Source: Halobaculum limi
Lineage (GTDB): Archaea; Halobacteriota; Halobacteria; Halobacteriales; Haloferacaceae
NCBI RefSeq assembly: GCF_029490015.1
Contig: NZ_CP120469.1
Location: forward strand, 1 to 64,000
DNA: 64,000 nucleotides
Direction of reading: 5' to 3'
The position numbers and the translations under genes were made by a program. Below, in pieces: positions 1-8,657 of the stretch. The notes beneath the pieces were generated by a model. The model was not told the origin of the DNA. It saw only the letters and a list, made by a program, of their open reading frames with translations, and did no database searches. Positions within the stretch are counted from its first letter, which is position 1. The number at the start of each line of letters is the position of its first letter.

Positions 1-21
1 GTCGCTCATCTCGCTATCGTG

Positions 22-123
22 CGGTCGCTGAGAGTCGTCAGGTCGCTGTAGTAGCAGGCTAATCTGATTCAGCTAAGGTAGCTATCGTAGGTATCTCAGG
101 TGGCTATTCTACCTTAGGTGGCT
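22..123. repeat. Six AGGTNNCT-type repeats upstream of parA
   Basis: Six copies of an octamer close to AGGTNNCT occur at about 22-29 (first base C), 40-47, 76-83, 89-96, 98-105 and 116-123. Start-to-start spacings are 18, 36, 13, 9 and 18. The copy at 76-83 lies in a perfect palindrome (arms AGCTA and TAGCT around AGG, 71-83), and 111-119 reads ACCT-T-AGGT. Position just ahead of a partition ATPase suggests an operator or centromere-like site; this is inference. Confidence 0.55.
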
Positions 124-327
124 TAGCAAAGGCAACTGTGCACGGTGAGACAGATGTCTTGCGTACCTTCTTTGCAGATGGCGCAAAAGCAGCGACCGAA
201 CGGCGGGCCGAAACGCGTTCCGTGGTTAACGGCGACGGGCCGGGGGAGCCAAGGAACCGACTCGAACGACGAGGCCACTGCCGGCCTCCGCGTTCAGTTC
301 CGGCGGTGGGCCGCCGACGGTGACACC

Positions 328-1224
328 ATGACCGAACACGAACCCGAACCTCGCGCGGTCGCGGTTGGCGTCCTGAAAGGGGGATTCGCCAAGACGACGA
401 CTGCGATCAATCTCGCACGCGAACTAGCATACAGAAACGAGTCTGCACTCGTCGTCGACCTCGACGACAACGGCCATATGACGCAGAACCTCGGATTCAC
501 CGAGGCGTACGAGGCCGAGACCAACCACGTCCACGAGGTCCTCCTCGACGAGGGCGACCCGCGGGAGGCTATCGTCGACGTCGTCGACGGACTCGACTTA
601 CTCCCCGCACACCAAGACCTGGAGGACGTCCAAACCCAGTTGAAGAACGCGATGGGCGGGTCGACGAGACTGAACACGCGCGTGGTCGAACCACTTCTCG
701 GCGAGGAGTACGACTACATCGTCGTCGACTGTCCGGCGAACCAGGGGAAACTCAACGAGAACGCGCTGTACGCGACGAACAACCTCATCATCCCGGTTCG
801 CCCCGAGACGGGCTACGACTCGGGTATCCACAACACGGTGAACCGACTGGTGAAGGAGGCGCGCCAGTACTTCGAGTTGGACATCCTCGCGGTCGTCCCC
901 TCCGGACTTTCACAGCGACTCGACCAGGACCGCAGGGACCGTGCGCTGTTGGAGGAGATCAACTCGATGGGCATCGCCGACTCCGTCGTGCCGAACTTCT
1001 GCCGACTCAGCGACGAGGACTGGGCGGCCATCGACGACGGCTCGTACGACGGTCCCCTGCCGGGAATCCGCTACCGCTCGGCCATCGACGACGCGAACGA
1101 CGCGGGACTCCCCCTTCGCGACTACGACGCGACGTGTGACCAACTCTCCTGTTACGACGAACTCGCGGGGATCGTCGAACGCGGCGGCGTCGTCCGCGAG
1201 ACGCCCGAGGAGGTGACGCACTGA
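328..1224 (+). CDS. parA: ParA/Soj family partition ATPase
   Basis: This 298-residue protein is a ParA/MinD-superfamily P-loop ATPase, expected to act in the cytoplasm in segregation of a replicon or other cargo. The deviant Walker A is visible as KGGFAKTT (residues 17-24). It is followed by VVDLDDNGHMTQNLG and a Walker B-like YIVVDCPAN near residue 130. I chose ATG 328 because the open frame upstream (from 145) is arginine- and proline-rich, unlike the acidic protein that begins at 328. The stop overlaps the next start by one base (TGATG), so the two genes are probably co-transcribed. The upstream repeats at 22-123 may be its operator. The family is clear; the cargo is unknown. Confidence 0.9.
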   Translation: MTEHEPEPRAVAVGVLKGGFAKTTTAINLARELAYRNESALVVDLDDNGHMTQNLGFTEAYEAETNHVHEVLLDEGDPREAIVDVVDGLDLLPAHQDLEDVQTQLKNAMGGSTRLNTRVVEPLLGEEYDYIVVDCPANQGKLNENALYATNNLIIPVRPETGYDSGIHNTVNRLVKEARQYFELDILAVVPSGLSQRLDQDRRDRALLEEINSMGIADSVVPNFCRLSDEDWAAIDDGSYDGPLPGIRYRSAIDDANDAGLPLRDYDATCDQLSCYDELAGIVERGGVVRETPEEVTH

Positions 1225-1670
1225 TGGCGTTCGACGACCTCGATCAGGCCGAACAGGAGGAAGCACAACAGGACGCGACCGATATGGACGCGTCCGCGGG
1301 GTCCACCACGGAACCGGACGAGATGCCCCACGAACCGGACGCGGAACGCGACACAGACCGGCTAGACCGGGCGCAGACTGGTGGGTCGACCGTCGACGAC
1401 ACCCGTTCAGCGAGTGGATCGGTATCGGCAGACGCAAACGCACCGGCGTTTGGCTTCGAGGAGGCGAAACAGCGACCGCTGTATGCCAGGCAGTCCGCCT
1501 GGGACGAGTTCGAGGACGCCCTCGCCATCGATGTCGAGACGACGCTCCGTCGCAACGACGTGCGCGATGCACCCAAACGGGAACTCCACGACGCCGCACT
1601 TCGCGTCCTCGCGGACCACGCGGACGAGGTGGCCGACCGCGTCCTGCAAGAACGAGGCGTCGACCGGTAA
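1224..1670 (+). CDS. Acidic partner protein of ParA, unknown function
   Basis: A 148-residue, very acidic protein whose ATG overlaps the parA stop. Residues 1-70 are rich in Asp, Glu, Ser and Thr and look disordered. Residues 75-148 contain a compact, probably helical part with several tryptophan, arginine and leucine positions (for example FEEAKQRPLYARQSAWDEFE). There is no recognisable ParB nuclease-like or helix-turn-helix motif. By position it could be the adaptor or DNA-binding partner of the ATPase, replacing a classical ParB. This rests only on gene order and translational overlap. Confidence 0.75.
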   Translation: MAFDDLDQAEQEEAQQDATDMDASAGSTTEPDEMPHEPDAERDTDRLDRAQTGGSTVDDTRSASGSVSADANAPAFGFEEAKQRPLYARQSAWDEFEDALAIDVETTLRRNDVRDAPKRELHDAALRVLADHADEVADRVLQERGVDR

Positions 1671-1901
1671 CTATCCAGACGGCACGCTGAAGATATATCG
1701 CATTTCGGTTTATAATCTGAACGCCCCGACGTGGCATCGCTGTCCAACGAGATACCTCACTCCAGAAACCGGCAGTCGAAGGTCTCGTGTACCCCGTTAG
1801 CCCGTTGCAGGCGGTGTGGTACTTCTGCGAGGTATTCGACGCGACCCAAGCCCCCGCGACACGATGGACACGGGCGGCCTGAAACGCGGTCCGGTGCGAC
1901 G

Positions 1902-2138
1902 TTAGTTGTGACCGCCGCTCAGACTGGTCATCGGGGTCGCACCGGCGACGATCGCTCCGGTGGCCAAGACTGCGGCCGAGAGGACGACGAAGTCGCCACT
2001 CGGTGAGTACCCAGCAAGGCCTGCACCGACTTGCACGATGAAGACGGTGAGGAAGAAACTGGCAATCGCGAACAATAGCAAGACGATCGACGCGATAATA
2101 CTACTGACTAATGCACCAAACGAATCAAGCAATCCCAT
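1902..2138 (-). CDS. Small two-helix membrane protein
   Basis: A 78-residue protein with two hydrophobic segments, about residues 9-38 and 48-70, separated by a short glycine-rich loop (GAGLAGYSPSG). No catalytic motif is visible. It starts at a clear ATG (2136-2138), and an AT-rich promoter-like stretch lies upstream on the minus strand around 2185-2200. Small membrane proteins of this kind are common in haloarchaea. Function is not recognised. Confidence 0.7.
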   Translation of the reverse strand: MGLLDSFGALVSSIIASIVLLLFAIASFFLTVFIVQVGAGLAGYSPSGDFVVLSAAVLATGAIVAGATPMTSLSGGHN

Positions 2139-2445
2139 TTGTTGATACCCTCCCGAATGTCGAGTGCCTGCGCCTGTTTATCACTTGGTTATTAACGCGG
2201 AGTATCCGTGTCAGTGTCATTTCGTCCGATGATCGATCAACTGTCGAAGGAGGTCGGTGTCGACTCCGGCTGCCGTCGACGTTCTGACACCTGTCTGTGA
2301 TCACCGAGCGCGTCAGCGTGAACGACTGCGTGGCGGCGATCCGGTCGCTATGGGCATTGTCGGTCCTCGTGACGCAGGAAACGCCGTCCGCAAAATCTGA
2401 TTCGCCACCCACCCTCTACAAGTATCCCCACGTCAGTCGTTGCGT
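2139..2445. other. Divergent intergenic region, no gene seen
   Basis: About 307 bases between a minus-strand gene and a plus-strand gene. It should hold both promoters. AT-rich patches lie near 2178-2200. I see no convincing ORF with haloarchaeal amino-acid composition and no repeat. Confidence 0.5.
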
Positions 2446-3786
2446 ATGGTCGATCTGATTTCTGTCGGCGGACTGATCCTCGCGTTCTTTCTCGTCTTTA
2501 TGAACGGGGTCTTCGTCGCCGCGGAGTTCGCGTTCGTCAAGGTTCGACCGACCCACGTGGCGACGCTCGTCGACCGTGGCAAACCGGGAGCGGCGCTCGT
2601 GCAGGACGTCATCCGGAACCTCGACGGCTATCTGGCGGTCAGCCAACTCGGGATCACGCTCTCGTCGCTCGGCCTCGGGTGGATCGGCGAACCGGCGGTG
2701 GCGGCGCTCATCGACCCGGTCCTGGGGCAGTTTCTCCCGTCGGGGACGGTCCACCTCGTCGCCTTCGTCCTCGGATTCGGGTTCATCACGTTTCTCCACG
2801 TGGTGTTCGGCGAACTCGCGCCGAAGACGTTCGCGATTCAGGAGGCCACACGGATCGCACTCCTCGTCGCCCCACTGATGAAGTTCTTCTACTACGTGTT
2901 TATGCCCGGCATCATCGTCTTCAACGGGACGGCGAACTACTTCACCCGTCTCGCCGGCGTCTCCCCGGCGTCCGAGAGTGAGGAGAGTCACACCGAATCC
3001 GAGATTCGGATGATCCTCACCCGGTCGGAGGAGACGGGACACATCGACCTGGACGAGGTCGAGATGATCGAGAGCGTCTTCGAACTCGGGGATACGATCG
3101 CTCGTGAGGTGATGGTTCCGCGGCCAGACGTGGAAACCGTGACCGCCTCGCTGTCGCTCTCGGAACTCCGGTCCGTCGTCGCGACGGGGGCGTACACGCG
3201 CTACCTCGTCTTGGACGAGGACGGGAATCAGCCGCTCGGGTTCGTCCACGCGAAGGACATCCTCCGAGCGAGCGAGGCGGCGGACGAACAGGACGGTACG
3301 GACACGGCGGGCGATCTCGCACGACCCGTCCTCACGGTCCCGGAGACACGCCGGATCGACGCGATTCTCGCCGATTTCCAGACGCAAGGGGAGGGTCAGA
3401 TGGCCGTCGTCGTCGACGAGTGGGGCGTCTTCGAGGGCATCGTGACTATCGAAGATATCCTTGAGGAGATCGTGGGCGACATCCAAGACGAGTTCGACAC
3501 CGGGACCGAGGAGCCGTCGATCGAACGGAGAGACGACGGCGCGTACGTCGTCGACGGCGGCGTCACGATCCAGGATGTGAACGAGACGCTCGACGCTCGC
3601 TTCGAGAGCGACGACGTCGAGACGATCGGTGGGTTGGTCTTCAGTCGTCTTGGCAGAGTTCCCGAAGTGGGCGACACGGTCGAGGTGGCTGGGTACGTCC
3701 TCCAGGTCGAGGCCGTCGGCGACTCACGAATCGAACGGCTCGTGATCCAAGCGACACAGGCCGGTCCGGAGTCGGACGAGGAGTAG
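2446..3786 (+). CDS. CNNM/CorC (HlyC-type) membrane transporter with CBS domains
   Basis: A 446-residue membrane protein of the CNNM/CorC family, which is linked to Mg2+ or related cation efflux. Order of parts: an N-terminal CNNM (DUF21) domain of about four membrane segments (residues 1-175) with the conserved FGELAPKTFA motif; a CBS pair (about 200-330) beginning after the IREVMVPRPDV-like stretch and containing VDEWGVFEGIVTIEDILEEIVGDI; and a C-terminal CorC/HlyC domain (about 355-440) ending in an Arg/Leu-rich strand. Length is normal for the family. ATG 2446 is preferred over a TTG two codons upstream. The gene appears monocistronic. Confidence 0.92.
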   Translation: MVDLISVGGLILAFFLVFMNGVFVAAEFAFVKVRPTHVATLVDRGKPGAALVQDVIRNLDGYLAVSQLGITLSSLGLGWIGEPAVAALIDPVLGQFLPSGTVHLVAFVLGFGFITFLHVVFGELAPKTFAIQEATRIALLVAPLMKFFYYVFMPGIIVFNGTANYFTRLAGVSPASESEESHTESEIRMILTRSEETGHIDLDEVEMIESVFELGDTIAREVMVPRPDVETVTASLSLSELRSVVATGAYTRYLVLDEDGNQPLGFVHAKDILRASEAADEQDGTDTAGDLARPVLTVPETRRIDAILADFQTQGEGQMAVVVDEWGVFEGIVTIEDILEEIVGDIQDEFDTGTEEPSIERRDDGAYVVDGGVTIQDVNETLDARFESDDVETIGGLVFSRLGRVPEVGDTVEVAGYVLQVEAVGDSRIERLVIQATQAGPESDEE

Positions 3787-3892
3787 CGTCCGTGGCGGGG
3801 TCCGATGGACGTGAACCGCCCGGCCTGAGCCAGTTCCCGTCGCCATCGCCGCGGCCGCGCAATTGATACCCGAGACGCCCCGACCAGGCGCT

Positions 3893-4597
3893 ATGTCGAG
3901 TCAGGACGCGGAGTGGGACGCCGATGCGGTGCGTCGTCTGCACGCTGACCTCGTCGAGTTGTACGGTCCTGTCGAATCGACCGACGCGCACGGCGCCGAC
4001 GCTGACGCCGACCCCGCGGAGGGCGTCCGACAACTACTCACCACCATCCTCTCGCAGAACGTCGCCGACGCGAACACCGCCCGAGCCTCGGAGAGCCTCT
4101 TCTCCACCTACGACGACTTCGCCGACATCGAGGACGCCCCGCTGGAGGAACTGGCAGAGACCATCCGCGTCGCGGGCCTCGCCGAGACCAAAGCGACCCG
4201 CATCCAGCGTTCGCTCGCGGCGATCCGCGAGGAGACTGGTGGCGCGTACTCGCTGGCGTTCCTCGACGCGATGCCGACCGACGAGGCGAAGGCGTGGCTC
4301 ACCGACATCAAAGGCATCGGTCCGAAGACAGCCAGCGTCGTCCTCAACTTCCACTTCGGGAAGCCGACGATGGCCGTCGATACGCACGTCGAACGCGTCT
4401 CCAAGCGGTTTGGACTCGTCCCCGACGCCGCGTCGAACGCTCGCGCACACGACGTGTTAGACGCGCTCGTTCCCGACGAGTTGATCTACCCGCTGCACGT
4501 CCTCCTCATCGAACACGGCCGCACGTACTGCAGCGCTCGCTCGCCTGACTGCGACAACCCGGTCTGCGAGCGGTACTGTGACTGCGAAGGCTGTTGA
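3893..4597 (+). CDS. nth: Endonuclease III, DNA glycosylase/AP lyase
   Basis: A 234-residue base-excision repair enzyme that removes oxidised pyrimidines and cleaves the abasic site. The helix-hairpin-helix is LTDIKGIGPKTASVVL, with the catalytic lysine expected in GIGPKTA. It is followed by the GPD-like aspartate region MAVDTHVERVSKRFGL. The C-terminus carries a cysteine-rich Fe-S loop, with the first pair spaced C-X6-C. Later cysteine spacing (X4, X3) differs from the textbook C-X6-C-X2-C-X5-C, and two further cysteines follow. ATG 3893 is chosen over a TTG ten codons upstream that would add an unlikely proline-rich leader. Confidence 0.92.
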   Translation: MSSQDAEWDADAVRRLHADLVELYGPVESTDAHGADADADPAEGVRQLLTTILSQNVADANTARASESLFSTYDDFADIEDAPLEELAETIRVAGLAETKATRIQRSLAAIREETGGAYSLAFLDAMPTDEAKAWLTDIKGIGPKTASVVLNFHFGKPTMAVDTHVERVSKRFGLVPDAASNARAHDVLDALVPDELIYPLHVLLIEHGRTYCSARSPDCDNPVCERYCDCEGC

Positions 4598-4634
4598 CCA
4601 GACTTCCGAACGAATCCCGTCGCTACTCCGCCAC

Positions 4635-5600
4635 TCAGCCGAGGAATCCGAGCGCCCACCTGACTACTTCTGACCCCGCGAACAGCGTCCCTTCGAGCCG
4701 AGAGAGCACCCGTCCGGTCCACAGCGCGGCCACCATCCCCACCGAGATGACCGCGAGCCACCCTACCGCCGTGAACGCGCTCTGACTGACCGATAGCGGG
4801 GAAACTATGGCGGCGATGCCGACGATGCCAGTCGCGTTGAACACGTTGCTCCCGACGACGTTGCCGACGGAGACGCCGAGACTGCCGCGACGTAGCGCCA
4901 CAAGCGAGACGGCGAACTCCGGGGTCGAGGTGCCAGCGGCGACGATGGTCCCGCCGATCACCCACTCGGAGACGCCCGCGCCGCGGGCGAGCGCCGACGC
5001 CGCGAGCACGAGGCGGTCGCCGCTGACCAGGACGAGCGCCAACCCGACGACGAGCAACACGGCGTCGCGGCCGCGAGCGGGAATCCGCTCGGTGACGGCG
5101 GTCGTCGCCGCCTCGCCGGGCGAGTCGTCCGGCGACTCCGCCCCCCGACCCGTCCACAGCAAGAGCCCAGTGTAGGCGACGAACGCGGCGAGGAGCACCA
5201 CCCCCTCGACGCGTGTGACGACCAGATCGGCGAGGACGGCGGCGACGGCGACGACACTCGCGAGGAGGACGACACCATCGCGACGGACGAGCGACTCCGA
5301 GATTGGGATCACTCGGAAGATGGCCACAACGCCGAGGATGAACGCGAGATTGTACACGTTCGACCCGAGGACGTTCGCCACTGCGATGTCGCCGAGCCCC
5401 TTCGCCGCGGCGTCGACGGAGACAGCCAACTCAGGGGTCGAGGTGCCGGCAGCGACGATGGTCAGTCCGATGACCAACTCCGAGAGTCCTACCCGGCGGG
5501 CCAGTCTGACGACGGCGTCGACCAACAGCCGTGCCCCGATCCAGAGGCCGACGACGCTCACACAGACGATGGCGATCTGAACTGCCGTGCCTCGGACCAT
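4635..5600 (-). CDS. Sodium/calcium exchanger family (CaCA, YrbG-like) protein
   Basis: A 321-residue integral membrane protein with about ten hydrophobic segments. It contains the two signature alpha-repeats of the cation/Ca2+ exchanger superfamily: AAGTSTPELAVSVDAA with GSNVYNLAFILG in the first half, and AAGTSTPEFAVSLVAL with GSNVFNATGIVG in the second. The acidic residue of each TPE motif is the expected ion-binding position. Length and repeat order match bacterial YrbG-type exchangers. ATG 5600 is used; a TTG three codons upstream is less likely. It converges on nth with a 37-base gap. Confidence 0.92.
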   Translation of the reverse strand: MVRGTAVQIAIVCVSVVGLWIGARLLVDAVVRLARRVGLSELVIGLTIVAAGTSTPELAVSVDAAAKGLGDIAVANVLGSNVYNLAFILGVVAIFRVIPISESLVRRDGVVLLASVVAVAAVLADLVVTRVEGVVLLAAFVAYTGLLLWTGRGAESPDDSPGEAATTAVTERIPARGRDAVLLVVGLALVLVSGDRLVLAASALARGAGVSEWVIGGTIVAAGTSTPEFAVSLVALRRGSLGVSVGNVVGSNVFNATGIVGIAAIVSPLSVSQSAFTAVGWLAVISVGMVAALWTGRVLSRLEGTLFAGSEVVRWALGFLG

Positions 5601-5690
5601 ACGCTCCAAATGCTCGGGCAGGAGTGACTTAGTTTCTCGTCCGCATATTGCGGCCGAGTCGCCGACTCCCTCCGAGCAGCGACGGATCGC

Positions 5691-6134
5691 TCAGTCGTCT
5701 GCGTCCCGTCCCGACACGGTGAGCACCGGTACGGGCGAGGAGCGAACGACCTTCTCGGTGACGCTGCCCATCAGATACCGGTCCAGGCCGCTTCGGCCGT
5801 GGGTGGCCATCACGACCGCGTCGGCGCCCGCCTCGTCGACGTAGTCGAGAATCTCGTCGACAGGCGTCCCCTCCCGGACCGCAGTGATGGCGTCGACGTC
5901 GTCGGGAAGCGTCGAACGCACGCGCTCGACGGACTCCTCGGCACGCTCTCGCTCGGCGTCCAGCCACGCCTCGGCGGCGATGCCCGAGGAGGGACTCTCG
6001 AAGCGATTGCGACTGTCGGCGACCGAGACGACGTGTACGGTCGCGTCGAAGGCCCGAGCCAGTTCGACAGCGTGGTCGACGGCGGCGTCCGTTCGCTCGC
6101 TTCCGTCCGTCGGCACCAACAGGTCCTCGTACAT
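5691..6134 (-). CDS. Universal stress protein (UspA family)
   Basis: A 147-residue single-domain Usp protein, expected to be a cytoplasmic dimer. It begins with the family-typical strand MYEDLLVPTDGS. The nucleotide-loop motif near the C-terminus reads ATHGRSGLDRYLMGSV, fitting the pattern G-X9-G-S with alanine replacing the first glycine of the usual G-X2-G-X9-G-S, so ATP binding is plausible but not certain. ATG 6134 is chosen over an in-frame start five codons upstream because the Usp fold starts directly there. No operon partner is evident. Confidence 0.92.
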   Translation of the reverse strand: MYEDLLVPTDGSERTDAAVDHAVELARAFDATVHVVSVADSRNRFESPSSGIAAEAWLDAERERAEESVERVRSTLPDDVDAITAVREGTPVDEILDYVDEAGADAVVMATHGRSGLDRYLMGSVTEKVVRSSPVPVLTVSGRDADD

Positions 6135-6238
6135 CGCGTCGGTGTTCACCCGCGAGCCTGAAAACGTCGGTGACTGCGACCTGCGGTGGCTCGCTGTCGC
6201 TGTGAACCGACTGCCGAGGGGGGCAGGCAGGCTTACGT

Positions 6239-7513
6239 ATGGCGAATCAGGTCGTCACCCGCACCTACACTGCTTCCATCGGGAACCAGCAACAGGTGTC
6301 CGACGATCTTGATTCGCTCGGGTTCTCAGCCTCGAAACTCTGGAACGTCGGACGATGGGTCTGCGACCGAGTATGGTCTGAGATAGGCCACATTCCCGGT
6401 CACAACGAACTCACCGCCTACCTCAAGAGCCACGAACGCTATGATGACCTGCATTCTCAGTCAAGTCAGCGAGTTCTTGAAGAACTCGCTGAGGCGTTCA
6501 ACGGCTGGTACGGCAAACGACACAACGGGGGCACGCGAGCGAACCCGCCCGGCTACCGCAAACACGGCGACGAACACCCGCGAAGCACGGTCACGTTCAA
6601 GAACAAGGGCTTCAAACTCGACACCGAATACGAGCGAGTACGACTCTCGAAGGGGTCAAACCTCAAAGAATACTGGTCTGACTTCATCCTCTGCGAGTAC
6701 CAGACTCGACCCAACGTTGACCTCTCCACCGTGGAGAGCGTCCAACAGGTTCGGGCGGTCTGGACAGGTGATGGATGGGAACTTCACTTCGTCTGCAAAG
6801 TCGAAATCGAAGTGTCTGAGTCGCCCGGTGAGAAGACGGTGGGTGTTGACCTCGGCATCAACAACTTCGCCGCACTCGCCTACGAGGACGGCCACAGCGA
6901 ACTGTACCCGCTCAATTGCCTGAAGCAGGACGACTACTACTTCAGCAAGCGAATCGCTCGCTGTGACGACTCGAACTCCGAGCAAGCGAATCGCTTGAAC
7001 CAAAAGAAGTCGGCTCGTCGCACCCACTACTTCCATACACTCTCCAAGCACATCGTTCGGCGATGTGTTGACGAAGAAGTTGGAACGATTGTGGTGGGTG
7101 ACCTCGCCGGTATTCGCGAGGATGAGGAGAACGGTGAGTCGAAGAACTGGGGTAAGCACGGCAACCTCGACTTGCACTCGTGGGCGTTCGATCGATTCAT
7201 CTCGATGCTTGCGTATAAATCCGAGATGGAAGGCGTCACGGTTGAGCGAGTGTCTGAGCGAGATACGTCGAAGTCGTGTTCGTGCTGTGGTCGTACACGG
7301 AAAGCGAACCGTGTTGAACGTGGGTTGTACGTGTGCGACGAGTATGGTACGGTGGCGAATGCGGACGTGAACGGTGCTGAGAACATTCGGCAGAAAGTAT
7401 CTCCGAATCCTCACGGAGAGGATAGGAGTAACGGCTGGTTGGCACAGCCATCGACGTTCTTGTTTGACAAGGAAACTGGTGCGTTCGCACCTCAAGAACA
7501 GGTCACGTCGTAA
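6239..7513 (+). CDS. tnpB: TnpB-type protein (IS200/IS605 OrfB) with degenerate active site
   Basis: A 424-residue TnpB family protein, the class of RNA-guided nucleases carried by IS200/IS605 and IS1341-type elements. The RuvC-like first aspartate is present in VGVDLGIN (D204) and the last in NADVNGAENI (D376). At the position of the catalytic glutamate the protein reads TIVVGDLAGIRE: glycine 287 sits where the second copy in this window has glutamate in VIVMEDLAYIRE. The zinc ribbon keeps C347/C350, but the second pair is C366 with tyrosine at 369. It may therefore be catalytically inactive, perhaps a regulatory or decaying copy. The same substitution could also be a lineage feature. No tnpA is nearby. 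Confidence 0.9.
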   Translation: MANQVVTRTYTASIGNQQQVSDDLDSLGFSASKLWNVGRWVCDRVWSEIGHIPGHNELTAYLKSHERYDDLHSQSSQRVLEELAEAFNGWYGKRHNGGTRANPPGYRKHGDEHPRSTVTFKNKGFKLDTEYERVRLSKGSNLKEYWSDFILCEYQTRPNVDLSTVESVQQVRAVWTGDGWELHFVCKVEIEVSESPGEKTVGVDLGINNFAALAYEDGHSELYPLNCLKQDDYYFSKRIARCDDSNSEQANRLNQKKSARRTHYFHTLSKHIVRRCVDEEVGTIVVGDLAGIREDEENGESKNWGKHGNLDLHSWAFDRFISMLAYKSEMEGVTVERVSERDTSKSCSCCGRTRKANRVERGLYVCDEYGTVANADVNGAENIRQKVSPNPHGEDRSNGWLAQPSTFLFDKETGAFAPQEQVTS

Positions 7514-7571
7514 ACCACAATCTCCCAACGGCGGTCGGGAATCCTCGCCCTTCAGGGCGGGGAGGATGTCA
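6239..7571 (+). mobile_element. IS1341-type element, tnpB only; right end defined, left end not
   Basis: The element consists of tnpB plus a right end with a structured 3' region at 7530-7571: a TCCC/GGGA stem, then CCTCGCCC-TTCA-GGGCGGGG (7543-7562), ending GGAGGATGTCA. The second tnpB element ends the same way (23910-23939), which fixes this end. In related elements this 3' region is transcribed as guide-scaffold RNA overlapping the tnpB end. The left end is not clear; it should lie between 6135 and 6239. Confidence 0.7.
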
Positions 7572-8657
7572 AGCGATGCCGGCGGCCATCCCGAACAGCG
7601 CCACTGCGATGATCGCGAACAGGACGCCGACGCCGGACTTGATCGTCGAGGTGTCGACGGCGGTGGAGACGTACGGTGCGATCTGACCGCCGATGACAGT
7701 CGCGGGGACGGTGAACACGACCATGTTCCACGGGATGTTCTGCAGCGACAGCGCGTGTCCGAAGTCGACGAACGCGCCGCCGAACACGTGGACGAGCGAC
7801 GCGATGACGGCTGTGACGGCGACGACGATGTGGTTCGTCCCGATGGCGATGCGGACCGGCACGTCAGTCCGCAGCATCGAGATGATGCCGAGTTCGCCGA
7901 TGCCGAAGCCCGCCAGCCCTTGGAACGCGCCGCCGACACTGTAGTTGCCGAACCGTTCGAGGTAGCCCGAGCGCTCGTAGGTGTACTCGTTGCCGTCGTT
8001 GTCGACGCGGGTGACGACGCCGTCGGCGTCTGTCTCGACGCCCGCGGGACCAGGTTTGGCGGCGTCGTTCGGGAGGTCGGCGTTGCCGCCGTCGGCGGCC
8101 GTCCCATCGGCGTCGGCGCTGTCGTCGTCGGCGTGGTCGCCGTGGCCGAGGTCGGCGGAGAACAGCAGGTACGACGCCGCCAACAGCGCCAGTCCGAGCA
8201 GGGCGTAGAACACCGTCTCGGGGATGACGAACGACGCCAGCGCACCCCCGACGACGAACGGCAGGCCGCCGCCGACGAGCGTGAGCGCGAGTTTCCGGTC
8301 GACGAGGCCGTACCGGACGAACGCCAGCGCGGAACTCGACAGGCCGAACGACTCGCTGACGAGGCCAACGAGTACGATCTCAGATGGTGATAGTGGCTGT
8401 GCGACTAACGGGAACAGGAAGATCAGGAATGGGACGAACAGCGCGGACCCACTGATCCCGACCGTGTTGACAATGGTCGCTCCGAGCATGAACACCGGGA
8501 GCAGCCACCAGTATTCGAGCCAGTATCCCGCTGCGGCGTCGGCGGGTGTCGGCGCGGCGAGGAAGACGCCGGCCACGAACACCACCGGTGCCGTCAGTAC
8601 GAACAGGAGTTGATACCGTAGGAACGTCTCGACGAGTTCGTCGGTCGTGGATGCCAT
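7569..8657 (-). CDS. TauE/SafE family permease
   Basis: A 362-residue membrane protein of the sulfite exporter TauE/SafE family, proposed to move sulfonates, sulfite or other organic anions. Hydrophobic segments occupy about residues 17-150. An acidic, probably cytoplasmic loop follows (residues about 150-235, rich in Asp and Ala). A second membrane half contains GAFQGLAGFGIGELGIISML and ends MAAGIA. The TGA stop (7569-7571) lies inside the GATGTCA right end of the neighbouring tnpB element, so the element may have trimmed or replaced the original C-terminus. ATG 8657 starts the protein with a short hydrophilic segment. Confidence 0.88.
   Translation of the reverse strand: MASTTDELVETFLRYQLLFVLTAPVVFVAGVFLAAPTPADAAAGYWLEYWWLLPVFMLGATIVNTVGISGSALFVPFLIFLFPLVAQPLSPSEIVLVGLVSESFGLSSSALAFVRYGLVDRKLALTLVGGGLPFVVGGALASFVIPETVFYALLGLALLAASYLLFSADLGHGDHADDDSADADGTAADGGNADLPNDAAKPGPAGVETDADGVVTRVDNDGNEYTYERSGYLERFGNYSVGGAFQGLAGFGIGELGIISMLRTDVPVRIAIGTNHIVVAVTAVIASLVHVFGGAFVDFGHALSLQNIPWNMVVFTVPATVIGGQIAPYVSTAVDTSTIKSGVGVLFAIIAVALFGMAAGIA

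Noticed and set aside
145-327. N-terminal extension of ParA
   Set aside because: Arg/Pro-rich composition differs sharply from the acidic protein that begins at 328.
1757-1900. Short minus-strand frame ending GVHETFDCRFLE
   Set aside because: It reads protein-like with a CPSC pair but has no good start codon; it may be a gene remnant, not callable.
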